Shown here in pieces: positions 36,623 to 48,329 of a DNA stretch of 64,000 nt. The position numbers and the translations under genes were made by a program. Below the pieces are notes generated by a model that had not been told where the DNA came from, made no database searches, and saw only the letters and a program-made list of their open reading frames with translations. The stretch spans positions 62,001 to 126,000 of the forward strand of contig CAJJDN010000063.1 in the NCBI GenBank assembly GCA_905182985.1. Direction: 5' to 3'. Source of the stretch: Paramecium sonneborni (Eukaryota; Ciliophora; Oligohymenophorea; Peniculida; Parameciidae). The first letter of the stretch is position 1. Each line of letters begins with the position of its first letter.

Positions 36623-37655
36623 TCATTTTTTCTTCTTATCTTTTCCTTTGTTTTATCCTTTAGCTTAAGCTTCTACTTCTTCATCATCTTCTGAATCATC
36701 ATCTTCACCATCAGCACCTGCATCATCTTCAGTCTTAAATTCTTTTATTCCTAAAAAATATTCAAGAGAATATGGCAATAATTCATCAACTATTTCTCTA
36801 CCCACATCTTAATCTACATCCAATTAACCTTATAATGATATTTACTAATCCTTTCAATTATATAAATACTTCATCTTCTGGTAATTTATCATATTTCTCC
36901 TTATTTGAAATATCAATTGATCTAAAAAATAAAAAGAAACTATCATCATCAACTTCTTTTGAAATTACTCTAAATTATCCTGTCTTCTTATTTCTTTATT
37001 TCTATTATTATTTATATATATTTATTTTATACCTTCTTAACTAATTTCTTTGTTAAATTCTTTCCATCATGCCATTCAATTTTTGTCCCTTCTACTTTTA
37101 TTAATTCATCATCCTCATAATAAAATTTCTTCTCCAAAATATTTTATTTGAAAAATAGATTATCTGCAAAGTAAAATTTAAGGAAAAAATCTGAATCATT
37201 CTCAGCCAATTAAAATTCTATTCTCTACAAATATTTGAATGCTTCCTCATCTCTCTCTGATAATGGTAATTCCTATAAATCAGCATTCTTAAACACTTTC
37301 AACCAATAATCAGGAATTGCTTTTGAATCTTTTGGAGCTTCATTGAATTATTATAATTCTTCCTCTGATAATAATTTTGATGCCAAACCGAATTTTTAAT
37401 CATTCTATTATGATGTACCTAAAATTATTTCATCAGCCTAAATAATCATAGATATATAAATCATACTCTTTAATAAATTGGCATGCTCAATTTATCATAT
37501 TTCGATTAAATGTTATCACAAGTACTTTCCATGTCCTTATCAGCTTATTTACATTTATTTAAATAATATCTAAGAGCTGTTACTTTTGCTCTATCTTTCA
37601 AAGGGATATTTGTAATCTTTTTTTTGATTTCCTACTCTAACTCTTTGTTTTCCAT
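36623..37655 (-). CDS. Nucleosome assembly protein (NAP/SET family)
   Basis: This encodes 315 residues with introns at 37438-37466 (29 nt), 37002-37032 (31 nt) and 36845-36869 (25 nt). Family features are in order: a dimerisation helix (ALRYYLNKCKQADKDMEST), the globular core IPDYWLKVFKNADLQELPLS, FKYLQRIEFQL and DFFLKFYFADNLFF, the GTKIEWHDGKNLT beta-hairpin, SFFLFFRS, and a C-terminal DELLPYSLEYFLG helix. The tail is the expected acidic stretch (ADGEDDDSEDDEEVE) followed by a basic KGKDKKKK end. NAP proteins chaperone H2A-H2B and assist chromatin assembly. The third intron has to be removed to obtain the canonical final helix. Confidence 0.93.
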
Positions 37656-38426
37656 TATTAAAAAATTTAATTATTTAATTTTTATTATATATTAATATTT
37701 ATTTCCACTTTTATATATATAATGTTATACTCAAAATATACTCTTCCTTTACTTGCCTAATACTATTTATCATAAATTAGTTAAACTATGTTGTAGGATA
37801 GATAAATTAATATATTGAGTAAAAATTCTAATATGGTTTTTCATGAATTGTTTTGTTATTTTAAATTTTATTTATTTCTTTTAATTAAATTAAAAATTAT
37901 TTATTTAAAATTAAATTATTTTCATATTTCAGATAAAATATAATTTAAGATTTAATATTATTTTGAAATAAAAATATTTATTTTTAATTTATTTTTTCAA
38001 CTTTTATTTCAGTTTTAAAAATAACTAAAGTTTATGAGAAAGGCATCATACATAAATCTAATTATGAATCATATTGACTAACTTGAATTCATGTACTCCT
38101 TAGAATCCTTTTATTATTAAAAAAAGTCATAATTAAATAATTAATTTATTATAAAATTAAATAATAGCTCCTTAACTTTATTGACCACATTATTTAGAGT
38201 TTCATATGAATTTTATGATCAAAGTTTAAGCGTATAATAAATTAAAATTTGCTTCCTTAATAGATAAACAATATATCGAAATTGGTATATATAAAAACGA
38301 TTTGATATTTGAGTATATAATTTTATATTAAATTTGTTGGAAAATTGAATATGAATAAATGAATAGTATTATTAAAATTAAATAAAATAATTATGGCAGA
38401 TTAAAAGTAGATCGAATAACTTAGAT
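37656..38426. other. Divergent intergenic region
   Basis: About 770 bases between the NAP gene start on the minus strand and the ankyrin gene start on the plus strand. It is very AT-rich with no supported gene on either strand and presumably contains both promoters. The last 40 bases hold an alternative out-of-frame ATG at 38393. Confidence 0.5.
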
Positions 38427-39098
38427 ATGCAATATGGATGGCAATAATGTAAAGTACTATTTGAAATATTGATGTTAGATAAAAATGAATAAATAGTTTA
38501 GTTTTTTAATTCCCCAAAAATTTAAATAAATGTTAATGTAGCTTTAACAAATTAAGGTTTAACAGCACTTCATTAGGCAGCAAGTAATGGGAATTTGAAT
38601 TTAGTTTAATTTTTAGTAGCAATTTAGAAGGCAGATATTGATCAACAAGATTTAGTAAATAAAAATGTAATAATTAGTTTGGAAGAACTCCTCTTCATTT
38701 TGCATGTGCAATAGGGAATTTAGCAATAGTGGATTATTTAATTTAATCAAAGGCATCAACAAATATTCAAACAATAGTATAATTGATATGAAAAATTAGG
38801 GAGGTGAGACACCAGTAATGAAAGCAGCCTAATTTCATCAATCACAGTTATTATATTACTTAATTGAGACACATTCAGATAAAATAAATTGGAATTTAAT
38901 AAATAAAGTACAAGTTACAATAAAGAGTAGTTAGGATAGAATGTTTTAAATATATTTCGTATTTCTTGTGTGAATTCTTTGGAGAAACTGAATTAATTAT
39001 CAATGCCAATAAATGATGTAAAGATTGAATTAATGGGTTTGATTAAAGGGGAAGAACAACACAATAATTAAAATTATGAGAATAATTAATTAAAGTGA
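38427..39098 (+). CDS. Ankyrin-repeat protein
   Basis: This encodes 200 residues with three 23-nt introns (38655-38677, 38777-38799, 38908-38930). Ankyrin repeats are clear: GLTALHQAASNGNLNLVQFL, FGRTPLHFACAIGNLAIVDY and GGETPVMKAAQFHQSQLLYY, each with the TxLHxAA-GNxxxVxxL pattern. The C-terminus (ISCVNSLEKLNQLSMPINDV) is a degenerate fourth repeat followed by an Asn-rich tail. Ankyrin stacks are protein-binding modules; the partner is unknown. The start is uncertain: the earlier ATG at 38393 is in another frame and no intron joins them, so I use the ATG at 38427. Confidence 0.85.
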
Positions 39099-39257
39099 GA
39101 GTAGTTTAAATAAACTAATTAATTATGTGAGTATATATGCACATAAATAAATAAATAAAAGAGTAATAATAATAATCATGTATGATTAAAAAATATATGT
39201 CATTTTGGATAGAAAATAGGAGTAACTAAAATTTTAGGAATGATAAATACAATTCGA

Positions 39258-40039
39258 TCATTAGTTTTTTTTTTTGTTTGTTCTAAAATTAAATTACAAT
39301 TAAGCTTAAGGAAAGAGTACTTCTTTATTGTTTTTATCTTTAATGAGTACATTTTCCAAACTAGCTTTTTATAATTTGTTAGGCTTTGAATATTTTAAAT
39401 TATTACTCTGATACGGCTGACAATAGTATCAGTATTAATTTTTTAAGCATAAATGTAAGTGTCAAATATTTTTGGTTCTTCAGTATCTTCATCATCTTAT
39501 TCTTCTTCTTTTATAATATTTTTAAGTTAGATTAATTATCTAATTTTATCAAAAAGAGTTTTCTCCCTCATGCTTTCACATCTACTTTTTTCAAACTCTT
39601 TAATTTTCTAATTAAGAATATATAAATTACTTGACTGTTATTAATTTATTGATTATTTTAAACAATATCTTCATCTGAATCTTCATCGAAACTAATATCT
39701 GCATCTTCCTAGTATGAAAATATTAGAGATTACTTTTTTTACTACTATTACTTTTTTTATAATAGCAGGTTCTGGTTAATCAGTATCTGCTTAAGATGTC
39801 TAAGGTTAAATTTAGATTTCATTTTTGCATTTAATTTCTCTGCCTTCTTAAATAGCTTTTAGATATCTTTGCCAAAGCTTATGTAAATATTATAAAAGGA
39901 TTGATACATCTTAAAATATAAAGATTTCAGATTCACTCATTTGTAATTAACCTTTATCAGAGTTTCTCTTTAATTTAATAATGACTTCATTTATAATAGA
40001 ATCGTAATTCTTAGCTGTTTCTAATACTTATTAATCCAT
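39258..40039 (-). CDS. Conserved-looking protein of unknown function
   Basis: This encodes 236 residues with introns at 39709-39733 (25 nt), 39608-39630 (23 nt) and 39384-39406 (23 nt, AAG). The first 70 residues are a helical domain (ETAKNYDSIINEVIIKLKRN; QDVSILLQYLHKLWQRYLKA). A middle acidic segment (EDADISFDEDSDEDIV) is followed by basic helices and a second acidic patch (EEEQDDEDTEEP), then IFDTYIYAQKINTDTIVSRI and a basic Q-rich tail. Alternating acidic and basic regions suggest a nucleic-acid or chromatin-associated protein, but I recognise no family. Its stop is 160 bp from the ankyrin gene stop (convergent). Confidence 0.72.
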
Positions 40040-40128
40040 TGCTAGTTTTTATAAATTATTAATTAAAATATATATTTAGAGAATTACATTATAAACTAAA
40101 AAAATAAATATATATATAATTATATAAA

Positions 40129-41909
40129 ATGTTTAGAACAATAAGATTATTACCAAAATTAATAAGATTAACTTAGATGGTAACTTGTTATACTCTCATT
40201 TATAATTAATAGTAATATTTGAGATGTTCACAAATTAATACTTAATCGATCAAAATTGTAAATGAGAAAGATGTGAATGCAATATTAGCAAATCCATAAT
40301 ATTTCTCAAATACAATTATTATTTTAAATAGAAATATTATAGATGATATTCCAAAACATTTATCAGTCAAATTCTAAATATTTGATGGCACATTTAATGA
40401 TTATGATTTAATAGCAGTCAATAATCATAGATGTCTTCTCTTAAAAATTAGAGGAGAAGAAGACTATTTAAAATTACTAAATTTTTTTACACCATTATAA
40501 ACATTGAATAGTAAACAAGATGCTATTAATCTTATTGATCAAATGGATGCTAAAATAGTATTGAGTTACATTCCTTAATAAAATATAGTAAAATAGGAAG
40601 AACCAATTAATAAATTTGATACTTTCAAATAACGTAATTATAAGGATCCTTAATAATTAGAGGAACAATTTAGAGAACTTAGATATCTAGATTATAATCG
40701 AGAAGCATAATATTATATAATTAAAGATAAAAAAGTTGCTGAAGAATTCAGTCTTTCATCTAATGATATAGGAGAAGTTTATGTACTCAAATAAACTAGT
40801 ATCTTTAATGCTAAAGAATCGTCTTTTTTTCATAATTCTAAAGAATACTGTATGAATAAAATTGAACCTGATCCTAATTTAGAAACAGCAGATACTTTTA
40901 GAATGAAAAAGAAATATCATTCTCTATCTGGATATATTAGAGAATCTCAAGAATTTCCGGTCTAATAATTAAATTTATAGAAATTTGTATAAAGATTGAC
41001 TCTTACTGCTAATAATTATGTGAATTATGTTTTTAATAAATAATAAATGGATTCCTAATTGCTTATTTATAAACAAATTGGAGTTTAATATATTCTTCTT
41101 TATCATTCTCAAAATGAACTCAATCAAAAAATTATTAAAAAACTAATTAATGTTAAAAAATCTATGAATATTAAATAATAATAGTAATTTGCTATCATTT
41201 ATTCAGATAATCTTGATCTAATTTAATCTTATTTTGGATTAGTTAGTAATGGAATTTCAGATGATGTTAGATTAATTGATCTTAATTCACATTAAACCTA
41301 TAAAACATCTTATAAAATTGTCTAATTAGGATCATTTAATAAAAATGATAACCAATATAAATAATGTAAGAGATACTCTTTTGGAGATAAAGTCACTGTT
41401 AATAGATTAAAACAATTTATTGTTTAAACTACTAATTTTCACATCTAAAATGTACAACCAACATAAAACTATATAGAAGAATATTATGAAAAAACATTTG
41501 TTAAGGTTCCACTTCAAAAATTAAAAACCATCACTGCATAATCCTTAAAAATGACACGATTGACAGGATTTGATTTTATTTATTTTTATAAGCCAGGTTG
41601 TGCTGCTTGTAATATAGTTGCTGAAACCTTAGATAAAATTGCTGACAATTTATATAATCCTAATTCTTATAGAGTTAACAACATTTCTAATTTTCAAAAA
41701 ATCTCTTTAAAAAAGTATTAAGCATATTAATAAATAGATATAATATATTAAATGAATCCGAGTTTTTGCCATCTCCAATTTAGGCTCCTTTAATCTATGT
41801 TTTCTAAAATGAAAAAATTAAATAAGCAGATTTAGTATAAAATAAGATAAATCCAGGAGATGAATCAAAAATGCTTAACTTCTTAACCAAGTTCATAGAA
41901 AATCTTTGA
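40129..41909 (+). CDS. Large protein with C-terminal thioredoxin-like CAAC domain
   Basis: This encodes 585 residues with a single intron at 41715-41737 (23 nt). The basic, aliphatic N-terminus (MFRTIRLLPKLIRLTQM) looks like a mitochondrial targeting peptide; a further in-frame 33-nt GT..AG segment right after it could be an optional intron. Residues 30-470 match no family I know. From about residue 480 there is a thioredoxin-fold start, FDFIYFYKPGCAACNIV, with CxxC redox cysteines at about 491-494, followed by FLPSPIQAPLIYVFQNEKI, which supplies the cis-proline strand (APLIYVF). Oxidoreductase activity is likely; the substrate is unknown. The start is 89 bp from the divergent neighbour. Confidence 0.78.
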
Positions 41910-41934
41910 ATATTATATGGGTTTTTAAATATTA

Positions 41935-42437
41935 TCATTTATATTTAGTTTATTCATCTACTTTTTAAAACTCAATTTTAGATTTATACAAAGTCTCAGA
42001 GAAAACTGTTTTTCTTGATTATTAAACTAGTAAATATTTGTAATTTAATATTTACAATTAGACGATACTGTTTTTCTGAGAAATATATTGTTTTCAAAAC
42101 AATCTGTTTAACATGCAGCTTACCTCTTCATTCTTTTTCCCATTCTCAAATTTGCTAGTTCCATTTTTTTCTCTTTTGCCTCATAGATCGGTGTCTTAAG
42201 ACTTAAACAAATTAAGCTTTATGATTTTGTTAGTGGCTTTAATTTGCCTTGTGACATCATACTCATATAATTTTATTTTGTGTCTAATTTACGAAGTAGT
42301 TGAGTATTTCTAAAAGTTCTTGAAAAATGTGTGTTATTTAGAGGTTTTTATTGATCTTCAACGGCTATGTTTGCAGGCCGATGAGAAGTAATTACATCTA
42401 AATCATGATTAATAAGCAAATAATTATTAATAATCAT
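41935..42437 (-). CDS. Small basic protein of unknown function
   Basis: This encodes 157 residues with one 29-nt intron at 42027-42055; the frame closes exactly. The composition is not low-complexity: VITSHRPANIAVEDQQKPLN, MSMMSQGKLKPLTKSQSLIC, EAKEKKMELANLRMGKRMKR, then AACQTDCF and a Ser/Lys-rich end. RKTV occurs twice. No domain recognised. Its stop codon is only 25 bp from that of the thioredoxin-like gene on the opposite strand, which is tight even for Paramecium and argues that both 3' ends are correctly placed. Confidence 0.62.
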
Positions 42438-42795
42438 ATCATTAAATACCAGAAAGGAAATGGGGTATTAATAATTATAAAATGAAATTAGAAATATATA
42501 TATTTGGATGTATTAAATAATATGATTTTTTATTAAGCCAAACTTAATTTATATTAAAAAAATAAAAAATTATTTAATATCATCATGGATACATAATTAT
42601 CCTAATTAAGTAGAAATAGCCATAAATATATAACTAAATGTACTTTAACATATGAAATATTATAGTAACCAATTCATAAGATTGAAAAATTTCTTTAACG
42701 ATTCATTTGAAATAATTAAGTTGGTCCAAAATTTAAAACAAATTATTGTTGATCTTTGTTGAATTTTGATTGTAGATGAATTTTACAAACAAAAA

Positions 42796-42990
42796 ATGAC
42801 ACTTACTTAAAGAGCAATTGCTAAATACAAATAAGGCAAGTATTATTTAATGGATGAAATAATAATAAATTAAAAATTAGAAGATAAAGTGTTGGTTTAT
42901 TTATAAATTGAGAAGTCTTTCATGAGGACTAATTAAATTGAGCATGATTAATTAATTTAATTTAGTTTGGATATAAATAAGTCTTCTTGA
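42796..42990 (+). CDS. Possible small protein
   Basis: A 64-residue frame with a mixed composition (LTQRAIAKYKQGKYYLMDEI; KLEDKVLVYLQIEKSFMRTN) runs from ATG to TGA just 37 bp upstream of the MORN gene. It could be an independent small gene, or a chance open frame in a code with a single stop codon. No domain and no intron are evident. Confidence 0.35.
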
Positions 42991-43027
42991 TTTATTTAAA
43001 ATGATAAATATATATATCATAATATAA

Positions 43028-44077
43028 ATGGGTTGTGTTTGCAATAGTAATTCTTTAAAGACATCAGTTTAAAGCACTTAATTATCAATAAAGTTAGCTG
43101 AATAATATAAGAGTAAAGAATTTTTTGTATACGTTAAAGATAACAAGAATATAAGGACATAAGATAGTTTAGAGGACGTCTCCTAATCTCTTTGTAATAT
43201 TGGATAAGAAATTACAAGTTTGGGTTAATTAAGACCTGAAGTTGAGGAAAAGATAAAGGAATTGGGAACATTTAAGGCCATAGAAGAGATAGAGAGTAAT
43301 TCATCTAGCTATTAATATCTTTTATGCTAAGATGGTTCTATTTTTTATGGTTCAGTGTTAAATGGGATTAGAAATGGCATGGGAAAATAACATTGGTTGA
43401 GTGATGGAAATTATTTAGAAAGGTAAAATATAGTTATATTATGTTAGTATATGGATAAATGATAAGGCTAATGGTCCAGCAAGGATGATTTACTCAAATG
43501 GAGATGTGTAATTTACTCAGTTATATTTAGTTTTGAAGGTCATCTAATTGAGAATAAAGCTAATGGATTTGGAGTATTTAAAAACAAAAAAAAAGAAGTT
43601 AGAGGTAATTTTAATTGTTATTCAGGGTATTGGGTTGATAATAGACTATAAGGTAATGGGATAGAAATGAGAAAAAATGGAATCCAATATGAAGGTTAAT
43701 TTAAAGGTGGAATAATTGAAGGACGAGGTTAGTTTACATTTCCAGATGGTAGAAAGTAAATATATAAAATCATTTTAGATATTATGGAGAAGTATAATAA
43801 GGTCTGATTCATGGATAAGGTTTGATGACATGGCCTGATTTTAGTTATTTTAAAGGGGAATTTAAATACAATCATTTGAAAGGTTACGGATGTTATACTG
43901 ATGTAGATTCTCAGACTTACTTTGGATAGGTATACATTCATATTCTAAATTTAGTTTTTTTCTGTTTACCATCAAGATGTCAAATAGTTGGAAATATTTT
44001 ATAGCAAAGATTCAAATATACAAGAATGCAACAAACTCAAAAAATTTAAGAAATAATATGGTGATGCCCAACAATGA
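43028..44077 (+). CDS. MORN-repeat protein with N-terminal lipidation signal
   Basis: This encodes 310 residues with five introns: 43423-43447, 43508-43530, 43605-43625 (21 nt, CAG, in-frame so optional), 43756-43778 and 43930-43954. The start MGCVCNSNS offers Gly2 for myristoylation and Cys3/Cys5 for palmitoylation. MORN repeats span about residues 105-270: IFYGSVLNGIRNGMGKQHW, YEGQFKGGIIEGRGQFTF, GEVQQGLIHGQGLMTW and FKGEFKYNHLKGYGCY. MORN proteins bind phospholipid membranes or organise cortical structures. The tail after the last intron (FFSVYHQDVKQLEIFYSKDS) is unrelated to MORN. The lipid anchor plus MORN repeats suggests plasma-membrane or alveolar localisation (inference). Confidence 0.85.
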
Positions 44078-44175
44078 ATAAATGAACCTCTTTATTTTAT
44101 GTTGATTTTAATCAAATAATTTACTAGTAAATTATTAATGGTGACAATCTGTAAATATAAAATAAATTGAGTAAT

Positions 44176-44851
44176 TCATAAAGTGGGAAATTCCCAATAA
44201 AATAATTAATTAACTATTTCAAGAGTATTGCAATCTAATTCTAAACCAATGCAAGAACAATTCTTAATGGTATTTGTATATCCAAATTAATTAGTTAATG
44301 AAAATATAGCACCCTAAATTGATTAAATTTATTTACTCCATGAGTGAATATTAAATATACTCCCTTTCCTTTAATTTACTATTTTAAATAATTCATTATT
44401 CTATTCTTTAAATCATTCCAATTCTCTCCATTTGGTGCTTAATACTTCATAGTAAATAGAGTTTCATAAATGCTTTTGTTTTCAGATGAATAAACTTTAT
44501 TTTGATGATCTCCAAAATTCAACTCTCTTAATTCTGTACTTATTTATATCTTTTCTCCTGATCCTAAAGCCAATTCAGCAGTTATTCTAGCTCTGCTTAA
44601 ATCTGAACTGTAAATACCAGAAAATCTATCTCTTAATATTTAAAATGCTTTAGATAATTCTTTTCCCTCTTTTAAACCTAATATCATATATATTTTATTT
44701 AACCTTATTCTGTCAATTTTACATCGTGCCAACCACTCAATTATTTTGTAAAATTTGCTTCAGTCTCTCCATGTCTTATCAAAATCAACACTATTTTATC
44801 TGAATCTAATAATTTCTATATATCCATCTTCAAACTATCAAATTTATCCAT
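44176..44851 (-). CDS. Histidine phosphatase / phosphoglycerate-mutase-family protein, copy A
   Basis: This encodes 208 residues with introns at 44678-44703 (26 nt) and 44314-44336 (23 nt). Catalytic motifs: ILIRHGETEANF (phosphohistidine), YSSDLSRARITAEL with the second Arg region, ELRELNFGDHQ with the acid/base Glu, and THGGAIFSL with the second histidine. This is branch 1 of the superfamily, including cofactor-dependent mutases and fructose-2,6-bisphosphatase-like enzymes; at this length a phosphatase is more likely than glycolytic mutase. It ends GNCSCIGLELDC-like (KNCSCIGLELDCNT). The next gene on the same strand is a paralog, 36 bp upstream of this start. Confidence 0.9.
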
Positions 44852-44887
44852 ATTTAAACAATTTTATTATAAATAAATATTTTCATC

Positions 44888-45619
44888 TCATATTTCCTAT
44901 TCATTCTCCTCTTAAGGCATCTCCCATTTAAATAATATTTATTTCATCTCTTTTTTCTCTCTATCATATTCCAAACCTACACAACTACAATTTCCTATTG
45001 AATTCTGTATACCCAAATAATATGTAATACTACATATCAATCCCTTTTAATTATTATTATTTATTTACTCCATGTGAAAACATCAAATAAGTCCCATTCT
45101 CATTACATTTCTCTCTCACTAATTACATTGCCCTATCGCAACTTTCTTACCAAGATTCCCCTCCTGGAGCTTTGTATGAAAATGTGAATATAATATCCTT
45201 TGTTTCTTAATCTAACATAGAATATGCAATGTTCTCATGTTTTCCAAAATTAAGTTCTCTTTTATAATATTACAAAATAACCTCAATCGAGAATCTTCAA
45301 TAATTAAACTATCATGAGGAAATCCTAAACTTATTTAAGCTGTTTCTTTAGCTCTTCTTAAATCGGATGTATACACTCCTTTGAATTGATCACGAAAAGG
45401 TAATAATGCTTATAATAATTGATTTGATTATTCTCTCCCTCAAATTAGACTAAAAAATGTGATTATACCTCTGATGGTCAATCTACTATCAGTCCAACCA
45501 CAAATAGTGTTGCTTAAATTTTGATTAGTTTATCCATGTCTAACAAACAAAATATTCGTAGTATGTTTTTATTGCATCAATTGTTGAATATGATTTTTTA
45601 ATAGTTAGTATTTATTCAT
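44888..45619 (-). CDS. Histidine phosphatase / phosphoglycerate-mutase-family protein, copy B
   Basis: This encodes 217 residues and is a tandem paralog of the gene at 44176. Introns: 45439-45468 (30 nt, GAG acceptor), 45259-45281 (23 nt, AAG) and 45044-45068 (25 nt, AAG). Motifs: ILFVRHGQTNQNLS, CGWTDSRLTIRGREQ, VYTSDLRRAKETAQ, RLRELNFGKHEN, YKAPGGESWQESCDRAMQLV, MFSHGGLICSI and GNCSCVGLEYD. Intron positions two and three of this gene correspond to conserved family blocks and are required. The GAG acceptor of the first intron is odd; the frame and the conserved G-x-EQ after it argue for it, but a different boundary cannot be excluded. Confidence 0.83.
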
Positions 45620-45642
45620 AGATTAAAAATATTATAAAAAAT

Positions 45643-48300
45643 TCATGATTAACAATCCATCTAAGTTTTTAAAGATGCCAATCTTCGTTTAATATCTTCT
45701 CTTAAATTACATGCTTCTTCTTTGATTCTTCTTTAAAAATAATATGAATAGATAGATACCTATCTTCAATCTATACTTTTTTAAATGGAGAATTTTGAGA
45801 GTATTAATTTTCTGAAATAGGTGATGTTTGACTATATAAATTAGACTTTAGTCTTCTATTGTAAGGCAAATGTTATTATTCATAAGAATCTTGAGTCTAA
45901 AAGTTATTACGTTATTGTTATGGTAAATCCTCTCTAAAAGATTCATGAATCATATTCAATTCATCCATTAGTTTATTTCTGGAAACAACATTCTACTAAT
46001 TCTCAATTTTAATAGATTAATTCTCTTTCAATACTACATACTATATTTTTAATGATTACATCTTTCAATCTGTAATTTTTATTTATCACATAAATCTACA
46101 AAATACTTTTCAATATCTTTAATCTTCTTTTCATAATCTCCAACTATCCTTGAATATTCCATTTACAATTAATTATACTCTTATTTCTAATCATTAAGTA
46201 ATGTAGAACTGATCTCCACTTACTTTCTTAATTAATCATTATCTCCATTGATACTACTACTCTATAGATTTCTAATAGGAGAACCCACTTTACTATAGAA
46301 CAACTAAAACATTACATTTTTATTGCATTCTCAACTCTTTCAATTATTATTAAGCTAATGTATATTATTCCTTCAAGATTCTAACTTCATCTCCCTCCAT
46401 CTAATAATGAACCAATTAATCTTTCGTTGTTGCTAACTCCTATTTTAAATAATCACTTTATATCATATAATCTATATATACTATTGCATCTACAATTCAT
46501 GTTCCACTTCTTTTTAATTAGATATCAATATTTTATAATTATTTATTTGTTCCTCCTAATTCCCCAATTACTATGAAACACTATCGTACATTTATTTTAA
46601 GTTCTATACATCATTTTATTACTAATAATCTATATCCTTCTGTTTCAATATTACTACATTTTATTCCTTTACTAATAAATTCTTCTTTTTTAATAGATTG
46701 CTTAACCAATGCATAAATGCCCAATTTAATACTCTATTGTCATATTTCTTGCTTAACAATATTTCATTCTATCTCTTCATTTTACTATAATTTGCATCAT
46801 TTTTCAATGTATCAAATACTAAAAACTATTAATTCTATTCATATACATCTCTATAAAAATTAAGTCTCCCTCTTTTCTACAACCTTAACGCTTATCCAAT
46901 TCAATCTTGATAGTTTTTAATATTCTCTAATCCATTACTTAAATTCTCTCATCTTTATAAAGAAATTCCTATTTAATTTAATTTGATTCTCTCTATATTT
47001 ATTCTATTTCCAATTCTCTCTCAATTAACTAAATAACTTTCTTAACTTTATCTATCCTCTCTATTTCACTATTTTATTCGCTCTCTCCTTATGATAATCA
47101 CAATTCTATCTCAAAAAACGTATTAAACCTTTCATCTACTTTGTACGTCTATTATTTATATGTTAATAAATTATTTGCTATTTTTAATTCTATTTTTTAA
47201 TCCATAAAGTCCATTTACTGAAAACCTATAATAATTAATAATATTATTTTACTTTAAATAACTTAATTCTATTAAATTCATTTATTGCAGATTAAGTAAT
47301 TTATTAATAATCTTTAAAACTAAAATTGTATTTTAGATAATTTTATTTCAATTTAATAAAACATTTTCTTTTCACATTTTGATTATAGAATTGAATTGAT
47401 ATTTTAAGATTCTTATCATATTATTTTTTTTCTGATATATATTGTTTCCATTTCATCCAAAAATTAATAACAGTCCTAAGTTTTCTAACATCATTGAGTT
47501 AATTTAATAAGGCTTTGTTTTAGATATAAAATTTCCATCCCTTAAAAGATTCCTTCAATTATTTAGTTTATTTTCTAACAAGAATGCTATTCAACTTTTT
47601 AGAATACTTAGCAGCTTTAGAGAAAGCATCTAAAAAATTAAATTTCAACCTAGCATCTCTCCACTTGATTGCCATATCCATATCAACTTCGTGTTCATAT
47701 ATTTAATTTAAGAGTTCTAATTAATCATTAGTAGTTCCTTATTCTAATTGTCTAAGTTCCGCTATTTGTTATACTAAATAATATTTTTTATTTATAATTA
47801 CTTCTTGAATTAATTTTATTTTAATTTGAAATAATCTCTCCATAACATTTCTCCTTTTGTTCATATTTTTCATTATAGAGATTTAATTCATCTAATTATT
47901 CTGCTTATGATTATACTCTATCTTCCAACTACACAATTAATTGATTCTACTATTTAACCTATTGAATAAGAGTGGCTATTAGTTTTTCTCTATCCTCTCT
48001 GTTAAGACTTCTCATTGGAGGAACTTAGATTAAATCAGTTGATGATCTACCAAATTATGCTGTACTTTTAAATTATACTGATCCTTTAGAGGCAGATTCT
48101 TAAATTCTTACTTTCTTATCACTTCCTCTATTTGATGCAATATATAATTAGTTTGATGATGGAGATTTCAATATTTAATTATCATTTTTTATTACACTTG
48201 ACTCTCTTGATAAATATTTATAGGCTGCAGTCATATTTGTATTATAAGCTTAAGGAAATATGGTTAGTTGACTGTTGCTTTTTTGATCGTTTAATTTCAT
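45643..48300 (-). CDS. Sfi1-like repeat protein with C-terminal coiled coil
   Basis: This encodes 830 residues with six introns: 47774-47801, 46819-46846, 46456-46481 (AAG), 46289-46316 (AAG), 46034-46059 and 45731-45759 (AAG); the frame closes exactly. After a Ser-rich head and a coiled coil, residues about 190-460 show repeats spaced about 30-40 residues with the Sfi1 pattern of hydrophobics plus Trp/Phe and Lys/Arg: FKGWKFYIQNK, VINFWMKWKQYIS, KCFIKLKQNYLKY, FSKWTLWIKKQ, LRKLFSQLRENWKQN, NFFIKMREFKQWI and NWAFMHWLSNLLKKK. Sfi1 repeats bind centrin in basal-body filaments and the infraciliary lattice of Paramecium. The rest is coiled coil ending in a Ser/Pro linker. It starts 29 bp from the divergent plus-strand gene. 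Confidence 0.82.
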
Positions 48301-48329
48301 TTTTAATTTATTTTATTTTTTAGTTATTA

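Noticed and set aside
4324..37044. Standard-code open frames of 60-90 codons such as 4324-4581, 15612-15809, 25084-25293 and 36772-37044
   Set aside because: They lie antisense or out of frame to well-supported ciliate-code genes (acid phosphatase, small coiled-coil gene, alpha-kinase, NAP) and have no domain.
45643..47214. A separate coiled-coil gene starting at ATG 47214
   Set aside because: That frame hits TGA after about 38 codons; the overlapping frame joins the upstream exon set into one 830-residue Sfi1-like protein with an exact codon count.
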